64,000 nt of DNA from Diadophis punctatus similis (Eukaryota; Chordata; Lepidosauria; Squamata; Dipsadidae). The stretch's first letter is position 1. Every line of letters starts with the position of its first letter. Of the stretch, positions 1 to 10,925 are shown piece after piece. The stretch spans positions 14,745,592 through 14,809,591 of the forward strand of contig JALIGW010000021.1 in assembly GCA_023053685.1 (NCBI GenBank), written 5' to 3'. The notes beneath the pieces were generated by a model. The model was not told where the DNA came from, ran no database searches, and saw nothing but the letters and a program-made list of their open reading frames with translations. A program made the translations under genes and the position numbers.

Positions 1-617
1 AAATTTAAAACAGGAAAAGAGCAGAGCAGACAAGCGTATTTTCCGAGTTGGCATGTTTGTTTGTAGTTTTTACAGTTGCACTCAAAACAACCCAAGAATT
101 GCACACTTTGTTCTGTACAATGAAAAATCTGTCGGTCTAATTAGTTAAAAGGTAGCAGTTTAATTATTCACAGATGTTGAGTAATACTCCCTCAGCTATT
201 TTAGAATATAATATTCCTATCTGGAAATTTTCCCACACGTCTGCTACAGCTGCTGCACCTATTTACACATGCACATAAATTTTATATTTACCAGTCCTGA
301 CTGTTGCTCAGATAAGGATGAAGGGAAATTTGAGCAAACTGGATCCTTTTTAGAAGCTCTAACAGTCAATAACATTTAATCTCATTATAGCATTATGTTC
401 CTAAAATAGATGCATTTTCCCCTATTAAGAACTTTTTTAAAAAAGAAATAATACACAGCTCAAAAAGCTTGGTAATATCTCAGTGGAATCAACCACTGCC
501 AGGAACTCTAACTTTTGTGTGTTTTAGGCTGTTTAGATCAAACAAGTCTTAAACCCTTTGGAGTAAGAGGCAGCATAATGGGAACACCTAAATATCCACT
601 GCAGTGATTAAATAAAC
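1..617. other. Intergenic sequence, no feature recognised
   Basis: AT-rich, mostly non-repetitive DNA with no exon-like open frame. I see no repeat family I can name here. It ends at the start of a long TTC array. Confidence 0.5.
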
Positions 618-742
618 TCTTCTTCTTCTTCTTCTTCTTCTTCTTCTTCTTCTTCTTCTTCTTCTTCTTCTTCTTCTTCTTCTTCTTCTTCTTCTTCTTC
701 TTCTTCTTCTTCTTCTCCTCCTCCTCCTCCTCCTCCTCCTCC
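618..742. repeat. (CTT)n then (CTC)n microsatellite
   Basis: About 99 bases of uninterrupted CTT units pass into a short CTC run. This pure pyrimidine tract leads directly into the complex array that follows. Confidence 0.95.
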
Positions 743-1638
743 TTTCCTCCTCCTCTTCCTCCTCGTTCTTCTGCTTCTTCTTGTTCTTCTTGTTCTTCTT
801 CTTCTCCTTTCCTCCTCCTCCCTCTCCTACTCTTCCTCCTCGTTCTTCTGCTTCTTCTTGTTCTTCTTGTTCTTCTTCTTCTCCTTCTCCTTCTCCTTTC
901 CTCCTCCTCCCTCTCCTACTCTTCCTCCTCGTTCTTCTGCTTCTTGTTGTTCTTCTTCTTCTTCTTCTTCTCCTTTCCTCATCCTCTTCCTCCTCGTTCT
1001 TCTGCTTCTTCTTGTTCTTCTTGTTCTTCTTCTTCTCCTTTCCTCCTCCTCCCTCTCCTCCTCTTCCTCCTCGTTCTTCTGCTTCTTCTTGTTCTTCTTG
1101 TTCTTCTTCTTCTCCTTCTCCTTCTCCTTTCCTCCTCCTCCCTCTCCTCCTCTTCCTCCTCGTTCTTCTGCTTCTTCTTGTTCTTCTTGTTCTTCTTCTT
1201 CTCCTTCTCCTTCTCCTTTCCTCCTCCTCCCTCTCCTACTCTTCCTCCTCGTTCTTCTGCTTCTTGTTGTTCTTCTTCTTCTTCTTCTTCTCCTTTCCTC
1301 CTCCTCTTCCTCCTCGTTCTTCTGCTTCTTCTTGTTCTTCTTGTTCTTCTTCTTCTCCTTTCCTCCTCCTCCCTCTCCTCCCCTTCCTCCTCGTTCTTCT
1401 GCTTCTTCTTGTTCTTCTTGTTCTTCTTCTTCTCCTTCTCCTTCTCCTTTCCTCCTCCTCCCTCTCCTCCTCTTCCTCCTCGTTCTTCTGCTTCTTCTTG
1501 TTCTTCTTGTTCTTCTTGTTCTCCTTCTCCTTCTCCTTTCCTCCTCCTCCCTCTCCTCCTCTTCCTCCTCGTTCTTCTGCTTCTTCTTGTTGTTCTTCTC
1601 TCTTCTTCTCCTCCTCCTCCTCCTCCTCCTCTTCTGCC
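743..1638. repeat. Polypyrimidine minisatellite with higher-order structure
   Basis: Tandem array made almost only of C and T on the + strand. The marker CGTTCTTCTGCTTC recurs at 764, 841, 930, 995, 1072, 1161, 1250, 1315, 1392, 1481 and 1570. Spacings are 77, 89, 65, 77, 89, 89, 65, 77, 89 and 89 bases. The monomers differ by steps of 12, and 77+89+89+65 gives a 320-base higher-order unit. Long open frames here (Ser/Leu/Phe-rich on +, Glu/Arg-rich on -) come from stop-codon-poor composition and are not genes. Confidence 0.93.
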
Positions 1639-2314
1639 AGCTCAGAGCCGTGGAACAAATTGTAGTACTTCCCCATCTCTTGAGGCCATTGTGGGAAGGG
1701 GGCAGTTGAGATCAACTCGGGCACTCAACCCTCTTATCTGCCGGGCTTCCTCGGGTGATATGTATGCAGCACTCTTATAAATGATAACACGTCTCCCCAG
1801 CATTTATCCAAATCTGTCTGCACAGATACTTCCACAGCAAAATGGAAAATTTATGCCTTTGAAGGGAGAGTCGGAAAGATTACTCTTTGTACATACCACA
1901 TACAGTCAATAAATAGTCTTTAATAATTACAACATTACTGTTTTTCAAATTAGAAACCATTCTCTGGCGCTGCCAGAACTTATTATTAATAGGTGTGTTT
2001 TCAGAGAGCCTAGTACAATTAAGAATACTTAAATAGCACCAAGTAACACAGAGGCTCTCAGCGAGCTCATGAAAAATTTAAAAATAACTGGTCTCCAGGG
2101 CTAAATGCAAAATTGCCAAACTATTGGGACAAAATGCATTTCACTGATCATTAAAATCGCCTCTCCTCCTTGAGAAATGAGGGATTTAAAAAACCAGCCC
2201 CCTCGTTAGAAAAATGATCAAGAAAACCTTTTTCTGTTCCGAATGTACCCATGTAAACAGAAGTAATGTTATTGGTGCCACAGGAATAATCCTATTGCTT
2301 CTAAAAGAAAACAA
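1639..2314. other. Intergenic sequence, no feature recognised
   Basis: Mixed-composition DNA between the polypyrimidine array and a SINE tail. No exon-like reading frame and no repeat family that I recognise. Confidence 0.4.
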
Positions 2315-2324
2315 ATTAATGTAA

Positions 2325-2480
2325 TACCTTCCATCCTTCCAAGGTAGGTAAAATGAGGACCCAGATTGTTGGGGGCAATGTAAATATACATTGCTTACTG
2401 GTGTAAACCGCTTAGAGAGTGCTTGCACTGTGAGACGGTATATAAATCTCACAAAAATAAAAAAATAAATAAATAAATAA
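2325..2480 (+). repeat. Sauria-type SINE, head truncated
   Basis: Carries the tail half of the SINE that is complete at 28662-28914: TAAAATGAGGACCCAGATTG, then GTAAACCGCTTAGAGAG, then a GGTATATAAATCTC end with an AAAT-rich tail. The tRNA-like head is missing. Family assignment rests on memory of squamate SINEs. Confidence 0.8.
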
Positions 2481-2685
2481 TATGGGGGGGGATGAAAAAT
2501 TGCATTTTGAGCTTCTATTTGAGATTCGAGCTCCAGTCGTCTCCTTGCATTTCTCTTTGAACGTTAATTCAAAATTCAAAAACTGAAATCTGGGGCTTAA
2601 AAACCTGATTTCATTAGAAAGCCACCCGATCCTTTGTGAATAGACGTCGGTCTCTATCAGGATTTATTCTGTGAAAACTGAGCGC

Positions 2686-2823
<138 letters not shown>

Positions 2824-3085
2824 CTTTAAAATTACCTAAGGTCACTTCATGGGCAAAACGATGCATTTAAAGTAAGGCGGTGGTGACAACGTGTTTAATA
2901 TTTCTCCACGGAAATGGCTGGCTTGATTACAATACATTAAAATCCTCATTGAATATTCATAGGCTTCTGACAAGGCTGGGTGACATATACGGTTAGCCTC
3001 AGAAGGCAATAAACTCCCTTCTCCTGACTCCGTTGGCTGAGGAGGAGGCGGCAGAAGCTCCCACAGGGCCTCTCTGGGTCCGCTC

Positions 3086-3877
3086 TCCTAGTCCTTGACT
3101 TATGACCTCCACTGGAGCCCAAGATCTCTCTTGCTAGGTGAGACATGGTGTTAAGGGAGTTTTGCCCCATTTTACCAGCTTTCTTACCACCGTTGTTAAG
3201 TGAATCACTGCCGTTGTTCAGTTAGCAACATGGTCGTTGAGTGAATCTGGCTTCCCCGATGTCTGGGCTGGTCAGGTCGCAAAAGGGGATTGTGTGACAC
3301 ACACCCCCCCACCGGACCATCATAAGTACAGGTCGTCCTCGACTTACAACAGTTCACTTAGTGACCATTCAAAGTTACAACGGCACCAAAAAAAGGGACT
3401 TATGAGCGTTTTTCACACTTACGACCGTTGCAGCATGCCCGTGGTCACGTGACCATAATCCAGAGTCTTGGCAACTGGCATGGACTTATGACGGTCGCAG
3501 TGTCCCGGGGTCACGTGATCCCCTTTGGCGACCTTCAGACAAGCAAAGTCAACGGGGAAGCCAGATTCACTTAACGATCGTGCTACTAACTTCACAATCG
3601 CCATGATTCACTTAACAAATGTGGGAAGAAAAGTCATAAAATGGGGCAAAACCCACTTAACAAATGTCTCACTTAGCCACATAAATGTTGGGCTCGATTG
3701 AGGTCGTTAAGTCGAGGACTACCTGTATGAGTCAGTGGCCAAGTGTCCGAATTTTGATCAGGTGACCAGAAGGAAGTTGCAATTTTTCAGTGTGAAAAAT
3801 GGTCATGTCCCTTTTTTCAACAATGTCGTAACTTTGAACGATCACTAAGTGAACGGTTGTAAGTCGAGGACTACCTG
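3086..3877 (-). mobile_element. Pogo-like MITE, split by a second copy
   Basis: A copy of the most abundant element in this window, a roughly 390-base MITE whose ends read CAGGTAGTCCTCGACTTAC and its reverse complement. It is in reverse orientation. The left part is 3086-3326 and the right part 3728-3877; between them sits a complete copy in the opposite orientation. Joining the flanks across a single TA gives the expected uninterrupted internal sequence. No transposase is present. TA target and CAGG ends suggest Tc1/mariner-pogo mobilisation (inference). Confidence 0.88.
3329..3725 (+). mobile_element. Pogo-like MITE, complete, nested in another copy
   Basis: Runs from CAGG at 3329 to CCTG at 3725, with TA immediately outside each end (3327-3328 and 3726-3727). 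Terminal inverted repeats of about 20 bases; 397 bases long. It lies inside the older reverse-oriented copy at 3086-3877, so it is the younger insertion. Confidence 0.92.
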
Positions 3878-4046
3878 TGGGCGCAAAGAGAACTAGGAGG
3901 GCGCCTCGTGAGCATCTTGGGGAAAATGAAATAAATCCTGTAACTTCTGGGGGTGTAACAGATTTGAACCTCCCAAATCACAGCCTCCGTATCAGCAGCC
4001 CTTCGAACCACCTATGTAGGTGTGCTTACGAGGAGATGGGCATATA

Positions 4047-4182
4047 CAGGTATAGTCCTCGACTTATGACCGCAATGGGCACCAGAAATTTTGTAGCTAA
4101 GCAAGGCGGTTGTTAAGTAAGCCACTTCTGATTTTGCAGCTTTTGCCATGGTGGTTCAGTGAATCACTGTAGTTAAGTTAGA
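4047..4182 (-). mobile_element. Pogo-like MITE, truncated
   Basis: Begins with the family terminus CAGGTATAGTCCTCGACTTA and follows the reverse-orientation consensus for about 135 bases. It stops at the junction with a CR1 fragment. Confidence 0.8.
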
Positions 4183-4186
4183 ACAA

Positions 4187-4341
4187 TTAACCAGTGGAAC
4201 TCCCTGCCTCCAGAAATTGTGGGTGCTCCAACACTGGAGGCTTTTAAAAAGAGACTGGACAGCCGTTTGGTCTCCTGTTTAAGCAGAGGGTTGGACTAGA
4301 CGGCCTCCCAGCCCTATGATTCTATGTTCTTATTGTTGAAA
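4187..4341 (+). mobile_element. CR1-type LINE, 3' end
   Basis: Matches the last ORF2 codons and 3'UTR of the CR1-like family found throughout the window: TTAACCAGTGGAACTCCCTG, a GAGACTGGACAGCC segment, GGGTTGGACTAGACGGCC, and a closing ATTCTATG octamer. Strongly 5'-truncated, as is usual for CR1. Confidence 0.88.
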
Positions 4342-4893
4342 CCTCTGCAACCTCTTCAAGCACTTCTAAATTAGGTAATTCTATTGTGGCCGGACATTTT
4401 TAAAGGTTTCTGTCACCATCATTAGTCAAGGCAAAAACAATGGAGGGGAAAGACAAGTCTACGCTAAACTTATGAATAAATGCAAAAGAAAAAGTGTTTG
4501 GGTAGACAAAGGGACCAGCCTTTTTTCTTTTCCAGCCAATAATTATGCATTCCTCCAGAGAAAGTGCCAATTAACTATAGTAACAGGGTATGAGTTTATA
4601 CTCCTCCTACCCCCCCACCCTAAACCAGTTAATCTCAATCATTTATATCCTGTCTAACCTCCATGGCATTTTACACACTTCCACCCAAGTGCCAGGGAGA
4701 AGCAGATGGCACACCTGGGTTGAAATATGCCTATTCTGCCATGGGCAAAATAAGGATCAACAAGGACGGAAGCCATAACAGGTCTTGTTTGTCGTAGCAA
4801 AGGTAAGGGGTACCTCCAAAAAATTCCTTTGCAAAGATTAAGATTCCTACCTTAATCCTGAGCGATGGAAAGATGTCGAGACGTAGAACTATG

Positions 4894-4968
4894 ATGGTGT
4901 TTCTCAGATTTGAAGATGCGTGGACTTCAACTCCCAGAATTCCCCAGCCGGTAAGGTTGAGTGACCCT
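4894..4968. mobile_element. hAT-type palindromic MITE, fragment
   Basis: Contains GTGGACTTCAACTCCCAGAA followed by TTCCCCAGCC, the core of the hairpin element that is complete at 37828-37959. Only one arm and a remnant of the other remain. Confidence 0.7.
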
Positions 4969-5526
4969 GCTCTATGGAGACCCATTCCCAGGATTTTTTC
5001 ATCATATTTTGAACATTTTCTTAATGTCACACGCACTTCCTACTTCATGAACCTCAATCCCTACCATTCCTGGTCATCCAGAATTGGTTTCTGCAGGAAC
5101 AAGGATGTGACATAGTTTCATTTGAGTTGATGAACATTTTAATGAGGGGGACAAGCAGAAGAACTGAACCAATATCCCATTTCTCTTTCCTTAGATATGT
5201 TCTACTCAGTTCTGTGAAGATGCTGCCCAACCCTTTTGGGACAATTGTTCTTCTTGTTGCCTCCATATTGCAATCTTCATCAATCCAACCGTGAGGGGTA
5301 TGTATCAGGAAATTTCTTCAAAAGTCCAGCAACCTAAAAGTTGCATTAGGATGTTTTCAAGGCTGGTGAATCCACTGGGACTTGGCTCCTAAGAAGGTGA
5401 TATTGTTCTCCTTGAATGAATGGTGAGGAGGAAAGCAGAAGGCAACGGAAGCAAGAGAGATGGAGTTAGAAGCAAAGGCTATCTTAAATAAGGGATCATA
5501 ATAAGGTTATAACAGAATAACAAGAG

Positions 5527-6150
5527 TTGGAATCTAGTCCAACATCCTGCTCAGGCAGGAGACTCTATACAATTCTGGACAAATGCCTGTCCAATCTCTT
5601 CTTAAAAGCCGCCAGTGATGGAGCACCCACAACTTCTGGTGGCAGGTTGTTCCACTGGTTAATTATTCTCACTGTTAGGAAATTTCTCCTTAATTCCAGG
5701 TTGCTTCTCTCCTTGATGAGTTTCCACCCGTTGTTTCTTGTCCTGCCTTCTGGTGCTTTGGAGAATAGGTTGACTCCCAAATCTTCTTTGTGGCAGCCCC
5801 TCAGATACCAGAAGACTGCTATCATGTCACCCCTAGTCCTTCTCTTCATTAAACTAGACATATCTCTATGGAGATTCTCGGTCATCCAAGTCATGGTTGT
5901 CCTAAAGGTGCTTTTTCTGGTTTTTCTTTGAAAAGCTGAAGAGCTGAAGAAGCTGAGAAGAGAAACGTCTTCCAAGAAAAACCAGAAAGTCCACTTGCTT
6001 CTTGAAAAAAGCACTTTTGGGAAAACTAGACATCCCCCATTCTTGCAACCGTTCTTCATGTTTTAGCCTCCAGTCCCCTTAATCATCTTTGTTGCTCTTC
6101 TCTGCAATCTTTCCAGAGTCTCCACATCTTTTTTATATCATGGCGACCAC
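5527..6150 (-). mobile_element. CR1-type LINE, 3' part with internal insertion
   Basis: Reverse-oriented CR1 3' end and ORF2 C-terminus. The translated - strand shows NLELRRNFLTVRIINQWNNL and related C-terminal sequence. It is interrupted at 5862-6022 by a different palindromic element flanked by an 11-base direct repeat. Confidence 0.87.
5862..6022. mobile_element. Palindromic dispersed repeat inserted in CR1
   Basis: Short version of the palindromic element at 58438-58832: it begins CTATGGAGATTCTCGGTCAT and the second half is a diverged reverse complement of the first. AAACTAGACAT occurs on both sides (5851-5861 and 6023-6033), an 11-base target duplication within the CR1 sequence. No coding capacity. 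Confidence 0.82.
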
Positions 6151-6489
6151 CAAAAATTTATAGATACAGTATTCCTATTGTAGGTCAGATTGTTTATTTC
6201 ATTGACTTGGTAAGTACTTTAATTACTTTTTTAAAAATTAATTTAATTAATTAATTAATTTTTAATTAAGTAATTTTTAATTACTTTTTGGTAAGTAAGT
6301 TCTTCCCCAAACCCCCAAAACTTTAGCCTTAGACTGTCTACTGTCAACCTCACCCCATTCCTAAGAGGTCTTTAAAGGGCGTGCATAAGCGCACCAACGT
6401 GCCTACCGTCCCTGTCCTAATGTTCCCTTTTATTCGTATTCATTTCATGTATTCATAATTACATCTGTTATCTAATACATGCCTGACGA

Positions 6490-6491
6490 AA

Positions 6492-6547
<56 letters not shown>

Positions 6548-6556
6548 AAATACATA
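6490..6556. repeat. (AAAT)n microsatellite
   Basis: About 14-16 units of AAAT ending in TACATACATA. It may be the tail of a retroposed element, but the upstream sequence is not a family I can name. Confidence 0.9.
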
Positions 6557-7097
6557 CATACTTTCCATTCTGAAGTACCGAAGAAAAAGGCCCCTTTCAT
6601 TGGAGTTGATTTCTGATGACCCCAAAAACACATTTTCTTGGCCCCTGTTTGCTGTTGACTTCTTCCAAGACCTGATGGCCATTCTCCACTCTGGCCTATA
6701 TCCTCGGGACTTCTGCATGGCCTTTCATCCGAGTAGTAACTCGGACAAGATTAGCAAGTTTCTACTATCTGCTCTTAACGTTGTTTGAGGTGAGGTCACT
6801 CCTTTAATAAAGCCAATGTTCTGTACTCTCATTAGAGGTAATCCTTTACTCGAGAGATAAAAATGCTTTGAATTGAGTTAAAAGTGAAGATCGCTAGAAA
6901 AGATAAAGCCAGAAGCCATCGAGAAAGATGATATTTAAATAAAACATTTTTTCCTGGCCAGCCATAATATTTGGCTTTGAGTCCTATTACAGGGTAGATA
7001 TTCGAGGATCCCATACGAAGATCCGATGCAGAAGTAGGAGTCTGGAAACCGCTTATCCTGTGTGTTATTTTGCTATAGCAACCATAAGGACACCTGC

Positions 7098-7345
7098 TTT
7101 GGTTATTGGAATATTGGAATATTCTTTATTGGCTAAGCGTGGTTGGACACACAAGGAATTTGTGTGAAGCTCTCAGTGGACATACAAACAACAAAGTGAT
7201 ACGTCATAGATCACAAATCATAAGACGCCATCATAAATCGTAAGATACAAACAACAAGTAGTAAATAATAAGATGCCAATAGGAGAAGGAAGTAGGAAAG
7301 GTGAGAAGATGAGAAAGTTGAGAAAGATAATAGCAATAGTATCCT
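7098..7345 (-). mobile_element. LINE 3' end, unassigned CR1/L2-like family
   Basis: Reverse complement of the 3' end that reads CAAATTCCTTGTGTGTCTAA ... CCAATAAAGAAT in other copies (7455, 32750, 43220, 56080). The AATATTC-rich tail sits at 7098. Family name uncertain. Confidence 0.7.
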
Positions 7346-7375
7346 CAATTCTACCCTCAAAATGATGCTATAGGG

Positions 7376-7470
7376 CAGGGGTCCCCAAACTTGGCAACTT
7401 TAAGACTTGTGTACTTCAACTCTCAGAATTCTCCAGCCAGCATAGCATAGTTGCCAAGTTTGAAGACCTC
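7376..7470. mobile_element. hAT-type palindromic MITE, diverged
   Basis: GGCAACTTTAAGACTTGTG, TTCAACTCTCAGAATTC and the inverted TTGCCAAGTTTGAAGACC form a diverged hairpin of the family that is complete at 37828-37959. Confidence 0.65.
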
Positions 7471-7745
7471 TGCTATAGAGCACTGCACGTCAGAACGAAA
7501 CACAAGGAGAGTTTTTCCCCCATGCCATCACTCTGCTAAACAACTAATTCCCACAACACTGTCCAAATATCTAAAAAGCCAGTATTTTACCATCATTATT
7601 CTCAGCTTCCCTATTCCCTATCTCCTTATCTTCTTATGACTTTAACTTTGTTGCTTATCACTATTGTACACTATTGTTGTATGTACATTGAGAGTTTTCA
7701 CACCGGAAACAAATTCCTTGTGTGTCTAATCACACTTGGGGTTTG
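7471..7745 (+). mobile_element. LINE 3' end, unassigned CR1/L2-like family
   Basis: Ends with GTATGTACATTGAGAG, CACCGGAAACAAATTCCTTG and TAATCACACTTGG, shared with copies at 32750-33030, 44170-44280 and 56080-56370. Non-coding 3' sequence only. Confidence 0.72.
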
Positions 7746-7784
7746 GTGCCTCCTCTAGCAGGTTGTTAGCAAGCAAACGACATC

Positions 7785-8036
7785 CGCAGGACAAGAAGCA
7801 ACGGATGGAGACTAATCAAGGAGAGAAGTAACCTGGAATTAAGGAGAAACTTCCTAACAGTGAGAACGATTAACCAATGGAACAGCTTGCCACCAGAAAT
7901 CATGGGCACTCCATCACTGGTGGTTTTTAAGAAGACACTAGACAGCCACATGTCTGAAATGGCATAGGGTCTCCTGCCTGAGCAGGGGGCTGGACTAGAA
8001 GACCTCCAAGGTCTTTTCCAGCTCTATTCTATTGTG
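7785..8036 (+). mobile_element. CR1-type LINE, 3' end
   Basis: Last part of CR1 ORF2 (GAGAAACTTCCTAACAGTGA, TTAACCAATGGAACAGC) followed by the 3'UTR block GGACTAGAAGACCTCCAAGG and a TATTCTATTG tail. Confidence 0.9.
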
Positions 8037-8268
8037 ACTCAGGCTCCTTAGTACCATTTGGGCCATGAGTATCATGTGGACTTATCCACAAATACCTATT
8101 AAGCAACGCCGGGATATTTCTTAGGAGGATAATCCATTTAATGATTTTACTCAGAGGATTTCTAAAGTTAGAACTCGGCCGAGAGAAAGCATTAAGTGCA
8201 GGCCTAAATAAAAACCCCTAAATATGTATTTATTTCTTTAGAAGGCTTATAGGTTACGCTATCTTATA

Positions 8269-8661
8269 CAGGTAGTCCTCGACTTATGAGCGCAATAGAG
8301 GCCAACATTTCCGTTGCTAAGCGAGACAGTTGTTCGGGGAATTTTGCTCCATTTTACGGTCTTTCTTGCCAGAGTTCTTAAGTGAATCACTGCAGTTTTG
8401 AAGATAGTCGCATGGTTGTTAAGTGAATCCGGCTTCCCCATTGACTTTGTCGGAGGGTCTCAAAAGGGGATCACATGACCCCGGGACACTGCAACCCGTC
8501 ATAAATGTGAGTCAGTTGCGAAGCCTCCAAATTTTGATCCTGTGATCATGAGGATGTTGCAATGGACATGGATGGGAAAAACAGTCACAGGTCATTTTTT
8601 TCAGTGATGTTGTAACTTTGAATGGTCACTAAATGAACTGTTGTAAGTCAAGGACTCCCTG
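8269..8661 (-). mobile_element. Pogo-like MITE, complete
   Basis: Runs from CAGG at 8269 to CCTG at 8661, flanked by TA on both sides; 393 bases, reverse orientation. Both termini and the internal TTAAGTGAATCACTGCAGTT segment match the family. Confidence 0.9.
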
Positions 8662-8904
8662 TATATCATAATCCCAAGTGGCTCACGGTGACATTCCATA
8701 TAAATAGATTAAATATAACCAAGGCAACTCTGCAGCAATATTGTAGGATCCTCACACCTTATGGGAGCAAAGGAGCACCTTCCAATAGACATCAGATCCC
8801 CAATTTCACAATGAGAAATTCCACTGGTGTCGTTTGATCTTGGGTGGGTAAAAAGGAGTCCGCTTGATGGGACCAGCTTTATCCAAATCAGTTTTAGAGC
8901 CGGA

Positions 8905-9175
8905 ATCATTAAAGAGAGATCCAACCTAGAAATAAAGAGAAATTTCCTGATAGCGAGAACAATTAAACAGTGGAAGAACTTGCCTCCGGAGGCTGTGGCT
9001 GCTTTCATGATCTTCCACCCATGAGTTCTTGTCCTGCCCTCGGGCGCTTTGGGGAATAGTTTTATAATCTCATTTTTCAGGGTTTCCCAAGCATCGGGTT
9101 TCCTGCCTGAGCAGGGGGTTGGACTAGAAGACCTCCGAGGTCCCTTCCAACTCTGTTATTCTGTTATTTTGAGGG
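8905..9175 (+). mobile_element. CR1-type LINE, rearranged 3' end
   Basis: Plus-oriented CR1 ORF2 end to about 9010, then a short segment in the opposite orientation (CACCCATGAGTTCTTGTCCT), then the plus-oriented 3'UTR GGGGGTTGGACTAGAAGACC to the octamer tail. An internal inversion or fusion of two copies. Confidence 0.8.
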
Positions 9176-9202
9176 GGTTTCCCCCCCTTTAGGATTTTTA
9201 TG

Positions 9203-9455
9203 TATTTATTTATTTATTTATTAGTGACATTTATATACCGCCTCACAGTGCAAGCACTCTCTAAGCGGTTTACACCAGTAAGCAATGTATATTTATATTG
9301 CCCCCCAACAATCTGGGTCCTCATTTTACCTACCTCGGAAGGATGGAAGGCTGAGTCAACCTTGAGCCGGTGAGATTTGAACCGCTGACCTGCAGATCAG
9401 TGTCAGCTAAAGTGGCCTGCAGTACCTGCCTCTAACCGCTGCGCCACCTCGGCTC
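9203..9455 (-). mobile_element. Sauria-type SINE, complete
   Basis: Reverse-oriented full SINE. From the right: a tRNA-like head with A-box-like TGGCGCAGCGGTTAGAG and B-box-like GGTTCAAATCTCACC, then the AATGAGGACCCAGATTG body and GTATATAAATGTC tail with an AAAT run. Confidence 0.9.
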
Positions 9456-9531
9456 TATTTTCCATCCATGGAATCCTTCCTGGAGTCTCTCTTCATTTGT
9501 TGAAGTCGGCTCTCTCACAGTCTAAGACAGT

Positions 9532-9627
9532 ACAGTTAGTCCTCGACTTTTGACCACAATTGAGCCCCAAATTTCTATCGCTAAGTGAGACAGTTGTTAA
9601 GTGAATTTTGCCCCATTTTACGGTCAT
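9532..9627 (-). mobile_element. Pogo-like MITE, truncated
   Basis: Starts CAGTTAGTCCTCGACTTTTG and follows the reverse-orientation consensus to CCCCATTTTACGGTC, where it meets the minisatellite. Confidence 0.82.
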
Positions 9628-10105
9628 GAAACGTTGGGTCATGAAACGTCTGCAAGCAAACAGCCAAGCTCAGAGACCACCAAAGACCCCACAGTCCCCC
9701 CTTCTCCTCCTCCTCCTTCCCCTCTTCCTCCTCTCCCCCCTCTTCCTCTCCCCAAACTCCATTCCTCTCTAGTACTGAAGATGTTCCTTAGTTGGGTCAC
9801 AAAATGTCTCCAAGAAAACAGCCAAGCTCAGAGAGCACCAAGGACCCTAGTCTTCTTCCTCCTCCTCCTTTTCCTCCTCCTCCTCTTCCCTTCTAACACT
9901 GAAGATATTCCCTAGTTGGGTCATGAAACGTCTGCAAGCAAACAGCCAAGCTCAGAGAGCATCAAGTACCCCACAGTCCTCCTCCTCCTCCTTTCCACAA
10001 ACCCCACTTACTCCTAGTACTGATGATGTTCCCTAGTTGGGCCATGAAATGTCTGCAAAGAAACCACCAAGCTCAAAGACCCCAGAGTTCAACCCTGAGC
10101 TGCAA
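9628..10105. repeat. Minisatellite grown from a dispersed repeat
   Basis: Four units, each starting near GGGTCATGAAACGTCTGCAA (about 9635, 9793, 9918, 10039), then AAACAGCCAAGCTCAGAG, a CACAGTCC segment and a CCTCCT-rich spacer. Spacing is about 158, 125 and 121 bases. The unit matches one end of the dispersed element at 24538-24990 and 46425-46765. Confidence 0.85.
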
Positions 10106-10925
10106 ATATTCTCTTTTATCGGTACTTGGCTGTTCTTCCAAGCCGGGGTGGTTAAAGCACCTTGTGGGATACGTTTTGTAGATGTTTTTCTGTCGATTGG
10201 CCAACTTTCTATTTTGCTGATTTATTCTGTATTGTGCTATTTAATGTTCATTCTATTTCACTTTATTGCTGGTCGCCCAGACTCATTTCAGAGTCAAACC
10301 ATGCTAAAACCGAATCAATCAAATTTAGGGTGTTATCTATCCTTCCAGAGTTTTTTCATTGCAAGATTCTTAATTTTAATACCGAGTGTTTACTTTTAGT
10401 TTGAAGCTCCCTATAGTTTAAAACCTAGTATTTCATCAGTATTTTTTGAATTTGTTTTTGATTTGTAAGGAGGTTGGAGTGAATTATTCCTGGAGATGAA
10501 AAGGAACAAAATTTGTGTCTATTGCCTGAAGAACTAGTAATGAGCTATTTAAGAAAATCTGGAAAACAGACCAGGAATCAGATGTTACAAAGAACATTAA
10601 GACATCAGGTTATTTAAAAGTTCAAATTGCCCTTTTTAAAAAATTTATGAGCAACTTAAAAACTAACTCTTGAGTTATATGATATACCAGCACCATCTAA
10701 TGGATAGCAGAAGAATGAGGATGAAATTATAATTCCGGCCAAGTAGCCCCCTCAAAATTAGATGGGGATGGGCGACTCAGATCTGTATGAGAAGTACTTC
10801 AAGATATTTGAAAAATAAGGAAAGAAAGCACTCTCAGAAAACCAAAGAAAAATAGATCGCATCAAATAATAAGCAATTAAAATTGCAATGTATTTTTTTC
10901 TAAACGATGCCTTGCAACTTTTAAT
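10106..10925. other. Intergenic sequence, no feature recognised
   Basis: AT-rich DNA with short open frames on both strands. None has exon-like flanks or a protein family I know. Confidence 0.4.

Noticed and set aside
781..1780. Long Ser/Leu/Phe-rich and Glu/Arg-rich open frames of 160-290 codons
   Set aside because: They overlap in several frames on both strands of the polypyrimidine array and translate the repeat itself. No splice or start context.
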